Made by a program: the position numbers and the translations under genes. Below the pieces are notes generated by a model. That model was given only the letters and a program-made list of their open reading frames with translations, was not told the DNA's origin and made no database searches. This document shows positions 34,758 to 43,889 of a stretch of DNA of 64,000 nt, in pieces. This DNA comes from Rhodospirillaceae bacterium (GTDB lineage Bacteria; Pseudomonadota; Alphaproteobacteria; DSM-16000; Inquilinaceae): assembly GCA_020638595.1 (NCBI GenBank), contig JACKIG010000010.1:117747-181746 (forward strand), in the 5' to 3' direction. Every line of letters starts with the position of its first letter. Position 1 is the stretch's first letter.

Positions 34758-36077
34758 ATGGCAATGGGGCATGCGCCGCTGGAAGACTCCCTCTGGTATG
34801 CGACGGCCGCCCCCGCGCCGGCGACCCACCCGATCGACGGCCAGGTGCAGGCCGATGTCTGCGTGGTCGGAGCCGGCTATACCGGCCTGTCGACCGCCCT
34901 GCACCTGGCGGAAAAGGGCGTCAACGTCGCCGTGCTGGAGGCACAGCAGGCCGGCTTCGGCGGATCGGGTCGCAATGCCGGGCATTGCACCCCCACCTTC
35001 CACTATTACAGCATCCCGAAGGTCCGGCAGATGCTGGGGGAGACGTTCGGCCCCCGCATCATCGAGCGGCAGACCAACGGCACCAACATCGCCTTCGACA
35101 TCATCCGCCGCTACGGCATCGACTGCGAGGGTGTGCAGACCGGCTATGTCCAGCCGGCGCACGCGCCCAGCATGCTGAAGAAGCTGGAAGCGAAGTGCCG
35201 CACCTATCAGGAGGTCGGCAAGGCCGCACGCATGCTCGACCGGGCGGAGACGGAGCGGCTGACCGGCTCCCCCCGCTATTTCGGCGCCTGGTTCCACCCC
35301 GAGGGCGGGCATCTGAACCCGCTGGGCTATTCGCGGGGCCTGGCGCGGGCGGCGATGTCGCAGGGCGCCAGGATCTTCACCGACAGCCCGGTCACGGCCA
35401 TCAAGCCCGAGGGGTCGCGCTGGCGGGTGGAAACGCCGTCCGGGTCCGTCGTCGCCGACAAGGTTGTCTGCGGGACCGGGGCCTATACCTCCGATTTCTG
35501 GCCCGGCCTGCGGCAGACCTTCACCATCCTGACCGTCGCCTGCCTGGCGACGGAGCCCCTGTCGGACAATCTGCGCAAGTCCATCGCGCCGGAGAACAAC
35601 ACGGTCGTCGAAAGCCGGTCGGACCCCGCCATCTACAAGTTCGACAAGGACGGACGGCTGGTGACATCCGTCTTCGTAGAAGGGCGGCGCGGCGGCGACC
35701 CGGCCCATACCAAGACGATGGTCGAAGCCCGGCTGAAGTGGATCCTGCCGCAGCTGGGCGACGTGACGTGGCAGTACTACTGGTACGGCGACCTGGACAT
35801 GCAGCCGCGCACGATCCCGCGTCTCTATGACCTGGCGCCGGGGGTGATCGCCTCGCTCGGCTATTCCGGGCGCGGGGTGCCGACCGGCACGATGATGGGC
35901 ACGGTGCTGGCCGACTGGGCGATGGGCGTGCCGGCCAAGGACCTGGCCCTGCCGCTGGAACCGCTGAAGCCCGTCCCCTTCTACATGCACGTCGCGCCGC
36001 GGGCGCTGCTGCCCTACTACCGATTCCGCGACCAGCGGATCGCCCGCCGCGACGGCGTGCGTCCGCCGCCCTATTGA
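34758..36077 (+). CDS. FAD-dependent oxidoreductase, DAO family (PuuB-like)
   Basis: 439 residues. N-terminal DSLWYATAAP precedes the dinucleotide fold ADVCVVGAGYTGLSTALHLA and LEAQQAGFGGSGRNAGHC, the hallmark of the DAO / gamma-glutamylputrescine oxidase group. C-terminal FAD contact GYSGRGVPTGTMMGTVLADW. Such enzymes oxidise secondary or primary amines or amino acids to imines in the cytoplasm. It is first in a plus-strand series with a MarR regulator, an SDR and a second FAD enzyme, and lies just downstream of the palindromic operator. Substrate unknown; an N-alkyl amino acid or polyamine adduct is plausible. Confidence 0.87.
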   Translation: MAMGHAPLEDSLWYATAAPAPATHPIDGQVQADVCVVGAGYTGLSTALHLAEKGVNVAVLEAQQAGFGGSGRNAGHCTPTFHYYSIPKVRQMLGETFGPRIIERQTNGTNIAFDIIRRYGIDCEGVQTGYVQPAHAPSMLKKLEAKCRTYQEVGKAARMLDRAETERLTGSPRYFGAWFHPEGGHLNPLGYSRGLARAAMSQGARIFTDSPVTAIKPEGSRWRVETPSGSVVADKVVCGTGAYTSDFWPGLRQTFTILTVACLATEPLSDNLRKSIAPENNTVVESRSDPAIYKFDKDGRLVTSVFVEGRRGGDPAHTKTMVEARLKWILPQLGDVTWQYYWYGDLDMQPRTIPRLYDLAPGVIASLGYSGRGVPTGTMMGTVLADWAMGVPAKDLALPLEPLKPVPFYMHVAPRALLPYYRFRDQRIARRDGVRPPPY

Positions 36078-36177
36078 CCCTTGCCGCAACGCCTTCGGGG
36101 GCGCACGTCATTGCACCACGCTGATATCGCCCATAGAACGAACAAGAACGACGTGCCGGGGCAGGGAGGTTCCGCAG

Positions 36178-36729
36178 GTGGCATTCACGACGGAAACCCC
36201 CGCCGCGCGGGCACCGGATGCGGGACGCGGATCGGCCCGCCCGCCAGCCGTCCCGCAGGCCGATATCGGGCAGGTCGATCTGGACGTGCTGAAGGACCTT
36301 CTCAGCTATTACCTGCGCAGCCTCAACCTCACACTGAGCCGCGACCTGGACCATTGCATGAGCCCGCTGCCGGTGGCGCGCGGCACGGGCAAGATCTCCA
36401 CGCTGCTGATCGTCGGGGCCAATCCCGGGATCCGGCCGTCGGTCGTGGCCCACATCATCCAGAAGGACCGGTCGGCGATGGTCAAGCTGTTGGACCAGCT
36501 GAAATCGGCCGGGGTGCTGGAACAGCGGGTGTCGGAGGCCGAACGGCGGTCGCACGAGCTCTACCTGACCGCCAAGGGCGAGACGCTGGCGGACCGCGTG
36601 CGCACCATCGCCGTCGCGCAGAACGACCGCTTCTTCTCGGTCCTGGCCCCTGCGGAGCGGACCCAGCTGCTGTCGCTGCTGAAGCGCCTCTACGTCCACC
36701 ACATCGATCCGGTCCCGGCATCCCCCTGA
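36178..36729 (+). CDS. MarR-family transcriptional regulator
   Basis: 183 residues from GTG 36178 with GGGAGG about 9 nt upstream. An N-terminal extension of about 35 residues leads into a winged-helix domain: SPLPVARGTGKISTLLIVGANPGIRPSVVAHII, recognition-helix region KDRSAMVKLLDQLKSAGVLEQ, and wing SEAERRSHELYLTAKGE. This is the usual MarR pattern with the DxRS(x)...L segment. It probably senses the pathway substrate and controls the surrounding catabolic genes; the inverted repeat at 34673 is a candidate site. Confidence 0.88.
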   Translation: MAFTTETPAARAPDAGRGSARPPAVPQADIGQVDLDVLKDLLSYYLRSLNLTLSRDLDHCMSPLPVARGTGKISTLLIVGANPGIRPSVVAHIIQKDRSAMVKLLDQLKSAGVLEQRVSEAERRSHELYLTAKGETLADRVRTIAVAQNDRFFSVLAPAERTQLLSLLKRLYVHHIDPVPASP

Positions 36730-36766
36730 CCACAGGGACCGGCCCGCACACGGGGAGGGTCGCCCG

Positions 36767-37474
36767 ATGACCGATGGACCTGGCGGCCGCGTCGCCATGA
36801 TTTCCGGCGCCAACCGCGGCATCGGCCGGGCGATCGCCGAACGGCTGGCGGCCGAGGATTGGCGGCTGAGCCTGGGTGTGCGCGATCCGGCCGGGGTTGC
36901 CGATACGCTGCCGCCGGGTGCCCTGGTCCAGCGCTTCGACGCAGCGAGCGGCGACGGCGAGGCCCCGTGGGTGGAGGCGACGCTGGCCCGCTTCGGGCGC
37001 ATCGACGCCGTCGTCAACAACGCCGGCATCATCATCCGCAAGAGCGTGCTGGAAGCCGACGACGACGATGTCGAGGCGATGCTGCAGGTCAACGTCAAGT
37101 CGCCGCTGCGTCTGGTCCGCGCCGCCTATCCGGCGCTGGCGGCGACCGGCCGCGGCCGGGTGGTCACGATCGTTTCACTGTCCGGCAAGCGGGTGAAGTC
37201 GCCCGGGTCCAGCACCTATTCCGTCAGCAAGTTCGCGGCCCTGGGGCTGGCCCATGCCATCCGCCATTCCGGCTGGGACGACGGCGTGCGGTCGACCGCC
37301 ATCTGCCCGGGCTATGTCGCCACTGATATGGCGACCGGCCTGACGGACCGCGACCCCGACGCCATGACCCAGCCTGCCGACATCGCGCGGGTCGTTGCCA
37401 TGGTGCTGGACCTGCCCAACACCGCCAGCGTGTCGGAGATCCCCGTCAACTGCATCCTGGACGACAGCTATTGA
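36767..37474 (+). CDS. Short-chain dehydrogenase/reductase
   Basis: 235 residues. Rossmann start VAMISGANRGIGRAIAERLA (TGxxxGxG variant SGANRGIG), VNNAGII for the NNAG motif, catalytic Ser in SLSGKRV, and YSVSKFA supplying Tyr and Lys. C-terminal CPGYVATDMA. This is a classical NAD(P)-dependent SDR that acts on an alcohol or ketone in the cytoplasm. It starts 37 bp after the MarR gene and ends 47 bp before the second FAD oxidoreductase, so it is very likely co-transcribed. Confidence 0.92.
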   Translation: MTDGPGGRVAMISGANRGIGRAIAERLAAEDWRLSLGVRDPAGVADTLPPGALVQRFDAASGDGEAPWVEATLARFGRIDAVVNNAGIIIRKSVLEADDDDVEAMLQVNVKSPLRLVRAAYPALAATGRGRVVTIVSLSGKRVKSPGSSTYSVSKFAALGLAHAIRHSGWDDGVRSTAICPGYVATDMATGLTDRDPDAMTQPADIARVVAMVLDLPNTASVSEIPVNCILDDSY

Positions 37475-37521
37475 CCGCCGCCGGCCCGGAAGCCGGCAAT
37501 CGCAAACGAAGGTGAGCCCGA

Positions 37522-38850
37522 ATGAGCCCCGAGGTCGACCCCGTAGACGCCGACGAGACCCTGCCGCAACGCGTGAATGTCGTCGTTATCGGCGGCGGCA
37601 TCATCGGCAGCTGCGCGGCCTATTACCTGGCCAAGACCGGCCTGTCGGTCGCGCTGTGCGAAAAGGGCGTGATCGGCGGCGAGCAGTCCAGCCGCAACTG
37701 GGGCTGGTGCCGGCAGACCCGGCGCGACCCGCGGGAGATCGCGCTGGCCATCGAATCCCTGCGCCTGTGGGGCGGGCTGAATGCGGAGATCGAGGACGAC
37801 ACCGGCTTCCGGCGTGCCGGTATCGTGTTTGCCTGTTCGACCGACGAGGAAGTGGCGTCGCACGAAGCCTGGCTGGAGCATGCGCGGCCCTATCAGATCG
37901 ATGCCCGCATGGTCAGCGGCGCCGACCTTGACGCCCTGCTGCCGGGATCGACGGTGCGCTACAAGGCCGCCATCCACACCGTCAGCGACGGGCGGGCGGA
38001 ACCGTCGATGGCGGCACCGGCGGTGGCCCGGGCCGCCCGGCGGCTGGGGGCGGCGGTGCTGACCGGCTGCGCGGTGCGCGAGCTGGACCTGGCGGGCGGC
38101 AAGGTCGCCGGCGTGCTGACGGAAAAGGGCCGGATCGCCTGCGATAGCGTGATCCTGGCCGGTGGCGCCTGGTCGCGGCTGTTCTGCGACGGCCTGGGCC
38201 TGCGGCTGCCGCAGCTGAAGCTGATCGCCACGGTGATGCGCACCACCCCGCTGGACGGCCCGCCGGACCATGGGCTCTGGACCAACAAGTTCGCGTTCCG
38301 CAAGCGCCTGGACGGCGGCTATTCCGTCGCCACCAGCGGCACCAACACGACCGAGCTCAGGCCCGACAGCTTCCGCTTCTTCTTCGACTTCCTGCCGGCG
38401 GTGCGCATGGAATGGAAGAGCCTGCGCCCGCGCATCGGCCGGTCGTTCCTGGACGACCTGCGCACCCCGCGGCGGCCGGTACCCGGCCGGCCTTCGGCCT
38501 ATGAGCAGACCCGCATCCTGGACCCCGACCCGTCGGATGCGACCAACCGCCGGACCAAGGCCGACCTCGACGCCGCCTTCCCGGCGTTCAAGCAGGCCCG
38601 GATCGCCCGGCAATGGGCCGGTTCCATCGATGTGACGCCCGACGCGGTGCCGGTGATCTCGCCCGTCCATGCCGTGCCCGGCTTCTTCATCGCCACCGGC
38701 TTTTCCGGCCACGGCTTCGGCGTCGGTCCGGCGGCCGGCCGGCTTGCGGCCGATCTGGTGACGGGGGCGCCGCCGCTGGTCGACCCCGCACCGTTCCGCT
38801 TCCAGCGCTTCACGGACGGGTCCAGGCCGCGGCCCTATGCGGGGATCTGA
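37522..38850 (+). CDS. FAD-dependent oxidoreductase, DAO family (second copy type)
   Basis: 442 residues. Dinucleotide motif NVVVIGGGIIGSCAAYYLAK, CEKGVIGGEQSSRNWGWCRQ (the SSRNWGWxRQ signature common in D-amino-acid-dehydrogenase-like oxidases), and C-terminal ATGFSGHGFGVGPAAGRLAAD. It is unlike the first FAD enzyme in the cluster except at the fold level, so it probably catalyses a separate oxidation. The RBS AAGGTGAG lies close to ATG 37522. It precedes the ABC transporter operon by 143 bp. Confidence 0.87.
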   Translation: MSPEVDPVDADETLPQRVNVVVIGGGIIGSCAAYYLAKTGLSVALCEKGVIGGEQSSRNWGWCRQTRRDPREIALAIESLRLWGGLNAEIEDDTGFRRAGIVFACSTDEEVASHEAWLEHARPYQIDARMVSGADLDALLPGSTVRYKAAIHTVSDGRAEPSMAAPAVARAARRLGAAVLTGCAVRELDLAGGKVAGVLTEKGRIACDSVILAGGAWSRLFCDGLGLRLPQLKLIATVMRTTPLDGPPDHGLWTNKFAFRKRLDGGYSVATSGTNTTELRPDSFRFFFDFLPAVRMEWKSLRPRIGRSFLDDLRTPRRPVPGRPSAYEQTRILDPDPSDATNRRTKADLDAAFPAFKQARIARQWAGSIDVTPDAVPVISPVHAVPGFFIATGFSGHGFGVGPAAGRLAADLVTGAPPLVDPAPFRFQRFTDGSRPRPYAGI

Positions 38851-38993
38851 GGTCTTGGGGGGACGCGAATGCCGATGACATCCCCCGTCGGGGGCCTGCG
38901 GGGCGGACTGGGCCGCCTGTGCGCCGGACCCCCGCCGACCGAGGCATCGGCGCAACGTGATAAACTGACGAGAACAGGAAGGATACGAAGGCC

Positions 38994-40688
38994 ATGACCG
39001 ACAAGACAGGGACACCCGATCCTTGGACCTGGGCGCGGGGCATCGCCGCGCTCAGGCAACCGCAGCTGTCGCGACGCGGTTTCCTGAATCTGGCCGCGGC
39101 CGGGGGTGCGGCCACACTGATCGCGCCCAGGCTGCTGCGCGCCCAGCCGGCAGAGCCGACCGGACAGGTGATCGCCGGCATCTCGCAGGAACCGACGGTC
39201 TTCAACCCGCTGATGCTGCATATCGAAGTGGACGAAGGCGTCTACTTCAACATCTACAACCCGCTCTGGGGCGTGGATCCCGACGGCAACTTCACCCCGC
39301 AGCTGGCGGCCGAGATCCCGTCGGTGGAGAACGGCGGACTGTCCGAGGACGGCCTGAACTGGACGATCCGCCTGCGCGACGGCGTCGTCTGGCATGACGG
39401 TACGCCGTTCACGGCGGACGACGTCAAATTCTCGCTGGAGCTGACGGTCGACGAGAACTTCCGGTCCGCCCGCCGCGCCGGCCACGACCTGTTGACCGAC
39501 ATCACCGTGGTCAGCCCGACCGAGATCACCTGGCGCATGACCCAGCCCTATGCGCCGTACATGGCGCTGCTGGCGTCGACCTTCATCGTGCCCAAGCACA
39601 TCGTCGAAGCCGCCGCCGACCCCAACGACAGCGAGCTCAACACCCATCCCATCGGCACCGGCCCGTTCAAGTGGGTCAACCGCGTGGCCGGCGACCACAT
39701 CGAACTGGCCGCCAACCCGGACTATTTCGGCGAGGGACCGTATCTTGAGACGCTGGTCTTCAAATACATCCCGGACATGACCGTCCTCTATACCCAGTTC
39801 CAGACCGGCGACATCGACTATATCGGCCTGCAAGGCATCACGCCGGACCACTTCGCCGAGGCCGAGCAGTTGCCGGACCGCGTCGTCATGCCGATCCCGC
39901 AGCCCTTCATCGAGAATATCGGCTTCAACATGGGCAAGCCGCAGTTCCAGGACCTGGCCGTGCGCCAGGCCCTGTACCTGGCCATGGACAAGGCGGCGAT
40001 CATCGACGCCATCTATTATGGCCTGCCGAAGCCCGCGGAAAGCTACATCCCCGAAGGCAACTGGGCCTACAACCCCGACCTGCCGCAACACGAATACAAT
40101 CCCGAGCGGGCCAAGCAGATCCTGGACGAGGCCGGCTGGGTTCCGGGGCCGGACGGCATCCGCGAGAAGGACGGCGTGCGGCTGGCCTTCACCAACTCCA
40201 CCACCGCCGGCAACCATGTCCGCGAGCAGGCACAGCAGCTGTTGCAGCAGACCTGGCGCGAGATCGGCGCGGAGATGGAGATCAACAACCTGCCGCCCGC
40301 GGTGATGTGGGGCGACTATTGGATGATGTCGGAGTTCGACTCCGCCATGGTCGGCATCGCCTTCATGGTCGGCCCCGACCCCGACACCACCGACTATTTC
40401 CATTCGCAGTCGATCGCGGCCCAGGCCGGTGCGGGGCAGAACACGGTCCAGTACGCCAATCCGGAGGTGGACGCACTGCTGGAAGCCGGCACCGTCAGCG
40501 TCGACCGGGAGGAGCGCAAGCAGATCTACTACCAGCAGCAGGAGATCATCCGCCACGACCTGCCCTATCTGCCGATCTTCCAGTACGCGATGGTGGAGGG
40601 CACGAAGGCCGGCTTCGTCGGCTACACGCCCAACATCAATGTCCGCATCAACTCCTGGAACGCCAGCGAGTGGTACTGGGAGAGCTGA
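38994..40688 (+). CDS. ABC transporter substrate-binding protein, oligopeptide family
   Basis: 564 residues with a Tat-type signal (LSRRGFLNLAAAGGAATL) starting about residue 23; the RBS AGGAAGGA lies upstream of ATG 38994. SBP_bac_5 features are EPTVFNPLMLH, LNWTIRLRDGVVWHDGTPFTADDV, GTGPFKWV, and VRQALYLAMDKAAIIDAIYYG. It captures a peptide, opine or other substrate in the periplasm for the permeases and ATPases that follow. A strong hairpin separates it from the permease genes, consistent with higher expression of the binding protein. Confidence 0.93.
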   Translation: MTDKTGTPDPWTWARGIAALRQPQLSRRGFLNLAAAGGAATLIAPRLLRAQPAEPTGQVIAGISQEPTVFNPLMLHIEVDEGVYFNIYNPLWGVDPDGNFTPQLAAEIPSVENGGLSEDGLNWTIRLRDGVVWHDGTPFTADDVKFSLELTVDENFRSARRAGHDLLTDITVVSPTEITWRMTQPYAPYMALLASTFIVPKHIVEAAADPNDSELNTHPIGTGPFKWVNRVAGDHIELAANPDYFGEGPYLETLVFKYIPDMTVLYTQFQTGDIDYIGLQGITPDHFAEAEQLPDRVVMPIPQPFIENIGFNMGKPQFQDLAVRQALYLAMDKAAIIDAIYYGLPKPAESYIPEGNWAYNPDLPQHEYNPERAKQILDEAGWVPGPDGIREKDGVRLAFTNSTTAGNHVREQAQQLLQQTWREIGAEMEINNLPPAVMWGDYWMMSEFDSAMVGIAFMVGPDPDTTDYFHSQSIAAQAGAGQNTVQYANPEVDALLEAGTVSVDREERKQIYYQQQEIIRHDLPYLPIFQYAMVEGTKAGFVGYTPNINVRINSWNASEWYWES

Positions 40689-40726
40689 GATCGGTGCGGC
40701 AGGCTTGCAGCCGTCGTTGACACCGT

Positions 40727-40759
40727 CGGGGCGGGCCGCCATGGCCCCGGCCCGCCCCG
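40727..40759 (+). terminator. GC stem-loop between binding-protein and permease genes
   Basis: CGGGGCGGGCC (40727-40737) pairs perfectly with GGCCCGCCCCG (40749-40759), an 11-bp stem with an 11-nt loop and no T-run. In ABC operons such hairpins often limit read-through and protect the upstream message. Confidence 0.55.
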
Positions 40760-40798
40760 ATCGTCCCCCGCCCGACCCCACCGTCGCTTGGTAGCCGT

Positions 40799-41749
40799 GT
40801 GACCAGATTCCTCCTCTCCCGGCTGTGGCAGAGCCTCGTGCTCCTGCTGCTGGTGTCGATGATCGGGTTTGCGGTCCTGCACCTGGCGCCGGGCGGGCCC
40901 CTGTCGCAGTTCGCCCTGTCGCCGGGCGTCACGCAGGAGCAGATCGAGCGCATCAAGGAGCAGATGGGCCTGAACCGGCCGCTGCCGGTCCAGTACCTGG
41001 ACTGGGCCGGCCACCTGGTCATCGGCGACTGGGGCAAGTCGTTCCGCGACGGCCAGCCGGTGCTGGTGGTAATCGGCCAGCACCTGTCGGCGACGTTGCA
41101 GCTGATGGTCAGTTCCACCCTGCTGGCGGTGGCGCTTGGCACCTGGGTGGGCGTGCTGGGCGCGATCCGGCGCTATTCCCTGTTCGACTACCTGGCCACC
41201 GTCGGCGCCATGGTGGCGCTGTCGATCCCGACCTTCTGGTTCGGCCTGGTGACGATCTACATCTTCTCGGTCGAGCTGGCGTGGCTGCCCGCCGGCAACA
41301 TGTACACGATCGGCGACGGCTCGCTTCTGGACTACCTGCACCATCTGATCGCGCCCTGCCTGGTGCTGGGCTTGGTGACGGTGGCGATCTGGAGCCGCTA
41401 CATGCGCTCCTCCATGCTGGACGTCATCCACCAGGACTATATCCGCACCGCCCGCGCCAAGGGCGTGCCGGAACGGGTGATCCTCTGGCGCCATGCCATC
41501 CGCAACGCGCTGCTGCCGATGATCACCATCGCCGGGCTGCAATTGCCCACGCTGCTCAGCGGCGCGCTGGTGACGGAAACGGTGTTCACATGGCCCGGCA
41601 TGGGCCGCCTGTTCCTGGATTCGCTCAGCTACCGCGACTACCCCGTGGTGATGGGCATCCTGATGTTCTCCGCGGTGCTGGTGCTGGTCGGCAACCTGCT
41701 GGCCGACATCCTCTACGCCGTCACCGACCCGCGCATCCGGCTGGACTGA
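40799..41749 (+). CDS. ABC transporter permease, DppB/OppB type
   Basis: 316 residues from GTG 40799. N-terminal membrane segment FLLSRLWQSLVLLLLVSMIG leads into VLHLAPGGPL, typical of the B-type permease. The EAA-like loop DYIRTARAKGVPERVILWRH faces the ATPase, and ALVTETVFTWPGMGRL is the conserved C-terminal signature. Six membrane segments are visible. It pairs with the C-type permease 15 bp downstream. Confidence 0.94.
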   Translation: MTRFLLSRLWQSLVLLLLVSMIGFAVLHLAPGGPLSQFALSPGVTQEQIERIKEQMGLNRPLPVQYLDWAGHLVIGDWGKSFRDGQPVLVVIGQHLSATLQLMVSSTLLAVALGTWVGVLGAIRRYSLFDYLATVGAMVALSIPTFWFGLVTIYIFSVELAWLPAGNMYTIGDGSLLDYLHHLIAPCLVLGLVTVAIWSRYMRSSMLDVIHQDYIRTARAKGVPERVILWRHAIRNALLPMITIAGLQLPTLLSGALVTETVFTWPGMGRLFLDSLSYRDYPVVMGILMFSAVLVLVGNLLADILYAVTDPRIRLD

Positions 41750-41764
41750 GGGGGGAAGGCGCCC

Positions 41765-42664
41765 ATGCCGGTGGACAGGATCGACGAACTGGGCGGGCGA
41801 CCGGAGCCGGAGCAGACGCTGCACGTCAACCGCAACCGGGCACTGCGGCGGTTCCTGCGGCACCGGCTGGCGATCCTGGGCACGGTGACGATCGCGGTGC
41901 TGGTGATCGCCTGTGCCATCGGCCCCTATATCACCCCCTTCGACCACCTGTTCATCGACATCCGCAGCCGTTTCCAGCCACCGGTGTCGGGCGCCCATGT
42001 CTTCGGCACGGACGAGATGGGGCGGGATCTCCTGTCCCGGCTGATGATGGCCGGGCGGGTGTCGCTGACCATCGGCTTCGCCGCGATGATGCTCAGCACC
42101 ATCTTCGGCACGCTGGTCGGTGCCGTCGCCGGCTATTACGGCCGCAAGACCGGGGCGGTGCTGATGCGCTTCGTCGATGCGGTGCTGTGCTTTCCCAACA
42201 TCTTCCTGTTGCTGACGCTGGCCGCCTTCATCCAGCCCAGCCTGATGACCATCACCATCATCATCGCCGCGACCTCGTGGATGGAGGTGGCGCGCGTGGT
42301 GGAAGGCCAGCTGCGGTCGCTGCGCGAGCGCGACTTCGCCGTGGCGGCGGAGATGATCGGCGCCCCCAACAGCCACATCATGTTCAAGGAACTGCTGCCC
42401 AACGCGGTGGCGCCGATCGTGGTGGCGGCGACGCTGACCGTCGCCCGCGCCATCCTGATGGAATCCTATATCAGCTTCCTGGGCTATGGCATCCAGCCGC
42501 CGGAACCCAGCTGGGGCAACATGCTGAACAACGCCCAGCAGTACCTGAACTCCGCCCCGTGGCTGGCGATCTTCCCGGGGCTGATGATCACGCTCGCCGT
42601 CACCAGCTTCAACTTCCTGGGCGACGGCCTGCGCGACGCGCTCGACCCGCGGCTGGAGGTCTGA
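41765..42664 (+). CDS. ABC transporter permease, DppC/OppC type
   Basis: 299 residues. A cytoplasmic N-terminus (RNRALRRFLRHRLAILGT) precedes the first membrane span. Then FGTDEMGRDLLSRLMMAGRVSL, the classic C-type permease motif, and the coupling loop LRERDFAVAAEMIGAPNSHI. C-terminal SFNFLGDGLRDALDPRL. It heterodimerises with the B-type permease. Its stop shares a base with the ATPase start (TGATG), indicating translational coupling. Confidence 0.94.
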   Translation: MPVDRIDELGGRPEPEQTLHVNRNRALRRFLRHRLAILGTVTIAVLVIACAIGPYITPFDHLFIDIRSRFQPPVSGAHVFGTDEMGRDLLSRLMMAGRVSLTIGFAAMMLSTIFGTLVGAVAGYYGRKTGAVLMRFVDAVLCFPNIFLLLTLAAFIQPSLMTITIIIAATSWMEVARVVEGQLRSLRERDFAVAAEMIGAPNSHIMFKELLPNAVAPIVVAATLTVARAILMESYISFLGYGIQPPEPSWGNMLNNAQQYLNSAPWLAIFPGLMITLAVTSFNFLGDGLRDALDPRLEV

Positions 42665-43707
42665 TGGCGGGGTCCGCACAGCCAGCCGCCATCGGCGAAA
42701 CGGTGCTGAAGGTCGCCGACCTCTGCGTCACCTTCCGGACGCCGGCCGGGCCGATCGAGGTGCCGCGCGGCGTCTCGTTCACGGTGCGACGCGGCGAGAC
42801 GCTGGCGCTGGTCGGCGAATCCGGTTCCGGCAAGAGCGTGACCAGCCTGGCGGTGATGCGGCTGACGCCGAAGCCGCCGCGCTGCCATGTGCGCGGGCAG
42901 GTCCTGCTGCGCGACGATGCCGGCGGCACCCGGGATCTGCTGTCGCTGTCGGACGAACAGATGCGCCGGGTGCGCGGCAACGACATCTCGATGATCTTCC
43001 AGGAACCGATGACCTCGCTGAACCCGGTGCACACCGTCGGGGCCCAGATCGCCGAGGCCATCCATTTCCACCGCAATGTCGGACCCCGGGCCGCGCGCGA
43101 GCGGGCGCTGGCGCTCTTGGAGCTGGTCGGCATATCCGAGCCGCGCAAGCGGCTGGACAGCTACCCCCACCACCTGTCGGGCGGCATGCGCCAGCGGGTG
43201 ATGATCGCCATGGCGCTGGCCTGCGACCCGAAGGTGCTGATCGCCGACGAACCGACGACGGCGCTGGACGTCACCGTGCAGGCGCAGATCCTGGCGCTGC
43301 TGAAGGAACTGCAGCAGCGCACGGGCATGGGCATCATCTTCATCACCCACAACCTGGGCGTGGTGGCGGAAATCGCCGACCGCGTGATGGTCATGTATGC
43401 CGGCCGCATCGTCGAGCAGGCCGATGTCGGGCCGCTGTTCGCCCGGCCGATGATGCCCTACACCGCGGGCCTGCTGCGCTCGGTCCCCCGGGTCGACCTG
43501 GCGGGCGCCGGCCGCCCGGTGCTGGAGACGATCGGCGGCAACGTCCCCGACCCGCTGCGCATGCCGCCGGGCTGCGCCTTCCACCCGCGCTGCCGCCACC
43601 ACCGGCCGGGGCGCTGCGACACGGCGGTGCCGGCACTGGAAGACGCCGGCGGCGACCACCTGCTGCGCTGTGCGCGCTGGCGCGAGATCGCGGAGGCAGC
43701 GTCGTGA
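42664..43707 (+). CDS. ABC transporter ATP-binding protein, DppD/OppD type
   Basis: 347 residues from ATG 42664. Walker A GESGSGKSVTSL, Q-loop MIFQEPMTSLNPV, signature LSGGMRQRVMIAMAL, Walker B VLIADEPTTALDVT, switch His in FITHNLGV. The C-terminal oligopeptide-transporter domain has CAFHPRCRHH, a Cys cluster seen in family members that carry an Fe-S site. It drives uptake with the second ATPase. Its stop overlaps a 61-codon open frame that bridges to the next ATPase gene. Confidence 0.94.
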   Translation: MAGSAQPAAIGETVLKVADLCVTFRTPAGPIEVPRGVSFTVRRGETLALVGESGSGKSVTSLAVMRLTPKPPRCHVRGQVLLRDDAGGTRDLLSLSDEQMRRVRGNDISMIFQEPMTSLNPVHTVGAQIAEAIHFHRNVGPRAARERALALLELVGISEPRKRLDSYPHHLSGGMRQRVMIAMALACDPKVLIADEPTTALDVTVQAQILALLKELQQRTGMGIIFITHNLGVVAEIADRVMVMYAGRIVEQADVGPLFARPMMPYTAGLLRSVPRVDLAGAGRPVLETIGGNVPDPLRMPPGCAFHPRCRHHRPGRCDTAVPALEDAGGDHLLRCARWREIAEAAS

Positions 43708-43889
43708 GCGGATGGAGCATGGGCGCCGGGTTGACGGCAACCTCGCTTGTGGAACCGCAGCACCCCGCGGCCGGAGATCCCCGCCTGCGCGGGGATGACG
43801 GCCGTGTTGGGAGTTGTACCAGCCACAATCCCCGTCATCCCCGCGCAGGCGGGGATCTCCCGGGACAGGCGATAAAGGCGGCGCCATGA
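43704..43889 (+). other. Bridging 61-codon open frame containing a REP pair
   Basis: GTG 43704 overlaps the upstream stop (GTGA) and its own stop overlaps the downstream ATG (ATGA). The frame is open right through the inverted REP pair. It may be only a scar of a formerly overlapping junction, but it would permit ribosomes to pass from one ATPase gene to the other. No recognisable protein. Confidence 0.35.
43773..43860. repeat. REP-like inverted pair in ABC operon
   Basis: GGAGATCCCCGCCTGCGCGG... at 43773-43800 faces its exact inverse at 43833-43860: 28-bp arms and a 32-bp spacer. Each arm also holds its own CCCCGC/GCGGGG stem. The arms are identical to those near 63.8 kb. Confidence 0.9.

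Noticed and set aside
40622..42679. 685-codon antisense frame opposite the permease genes
   Set aside because: The translation is His/Gln/Arg-rich shadow sequence; the plus strand carries unmistakable permeases.
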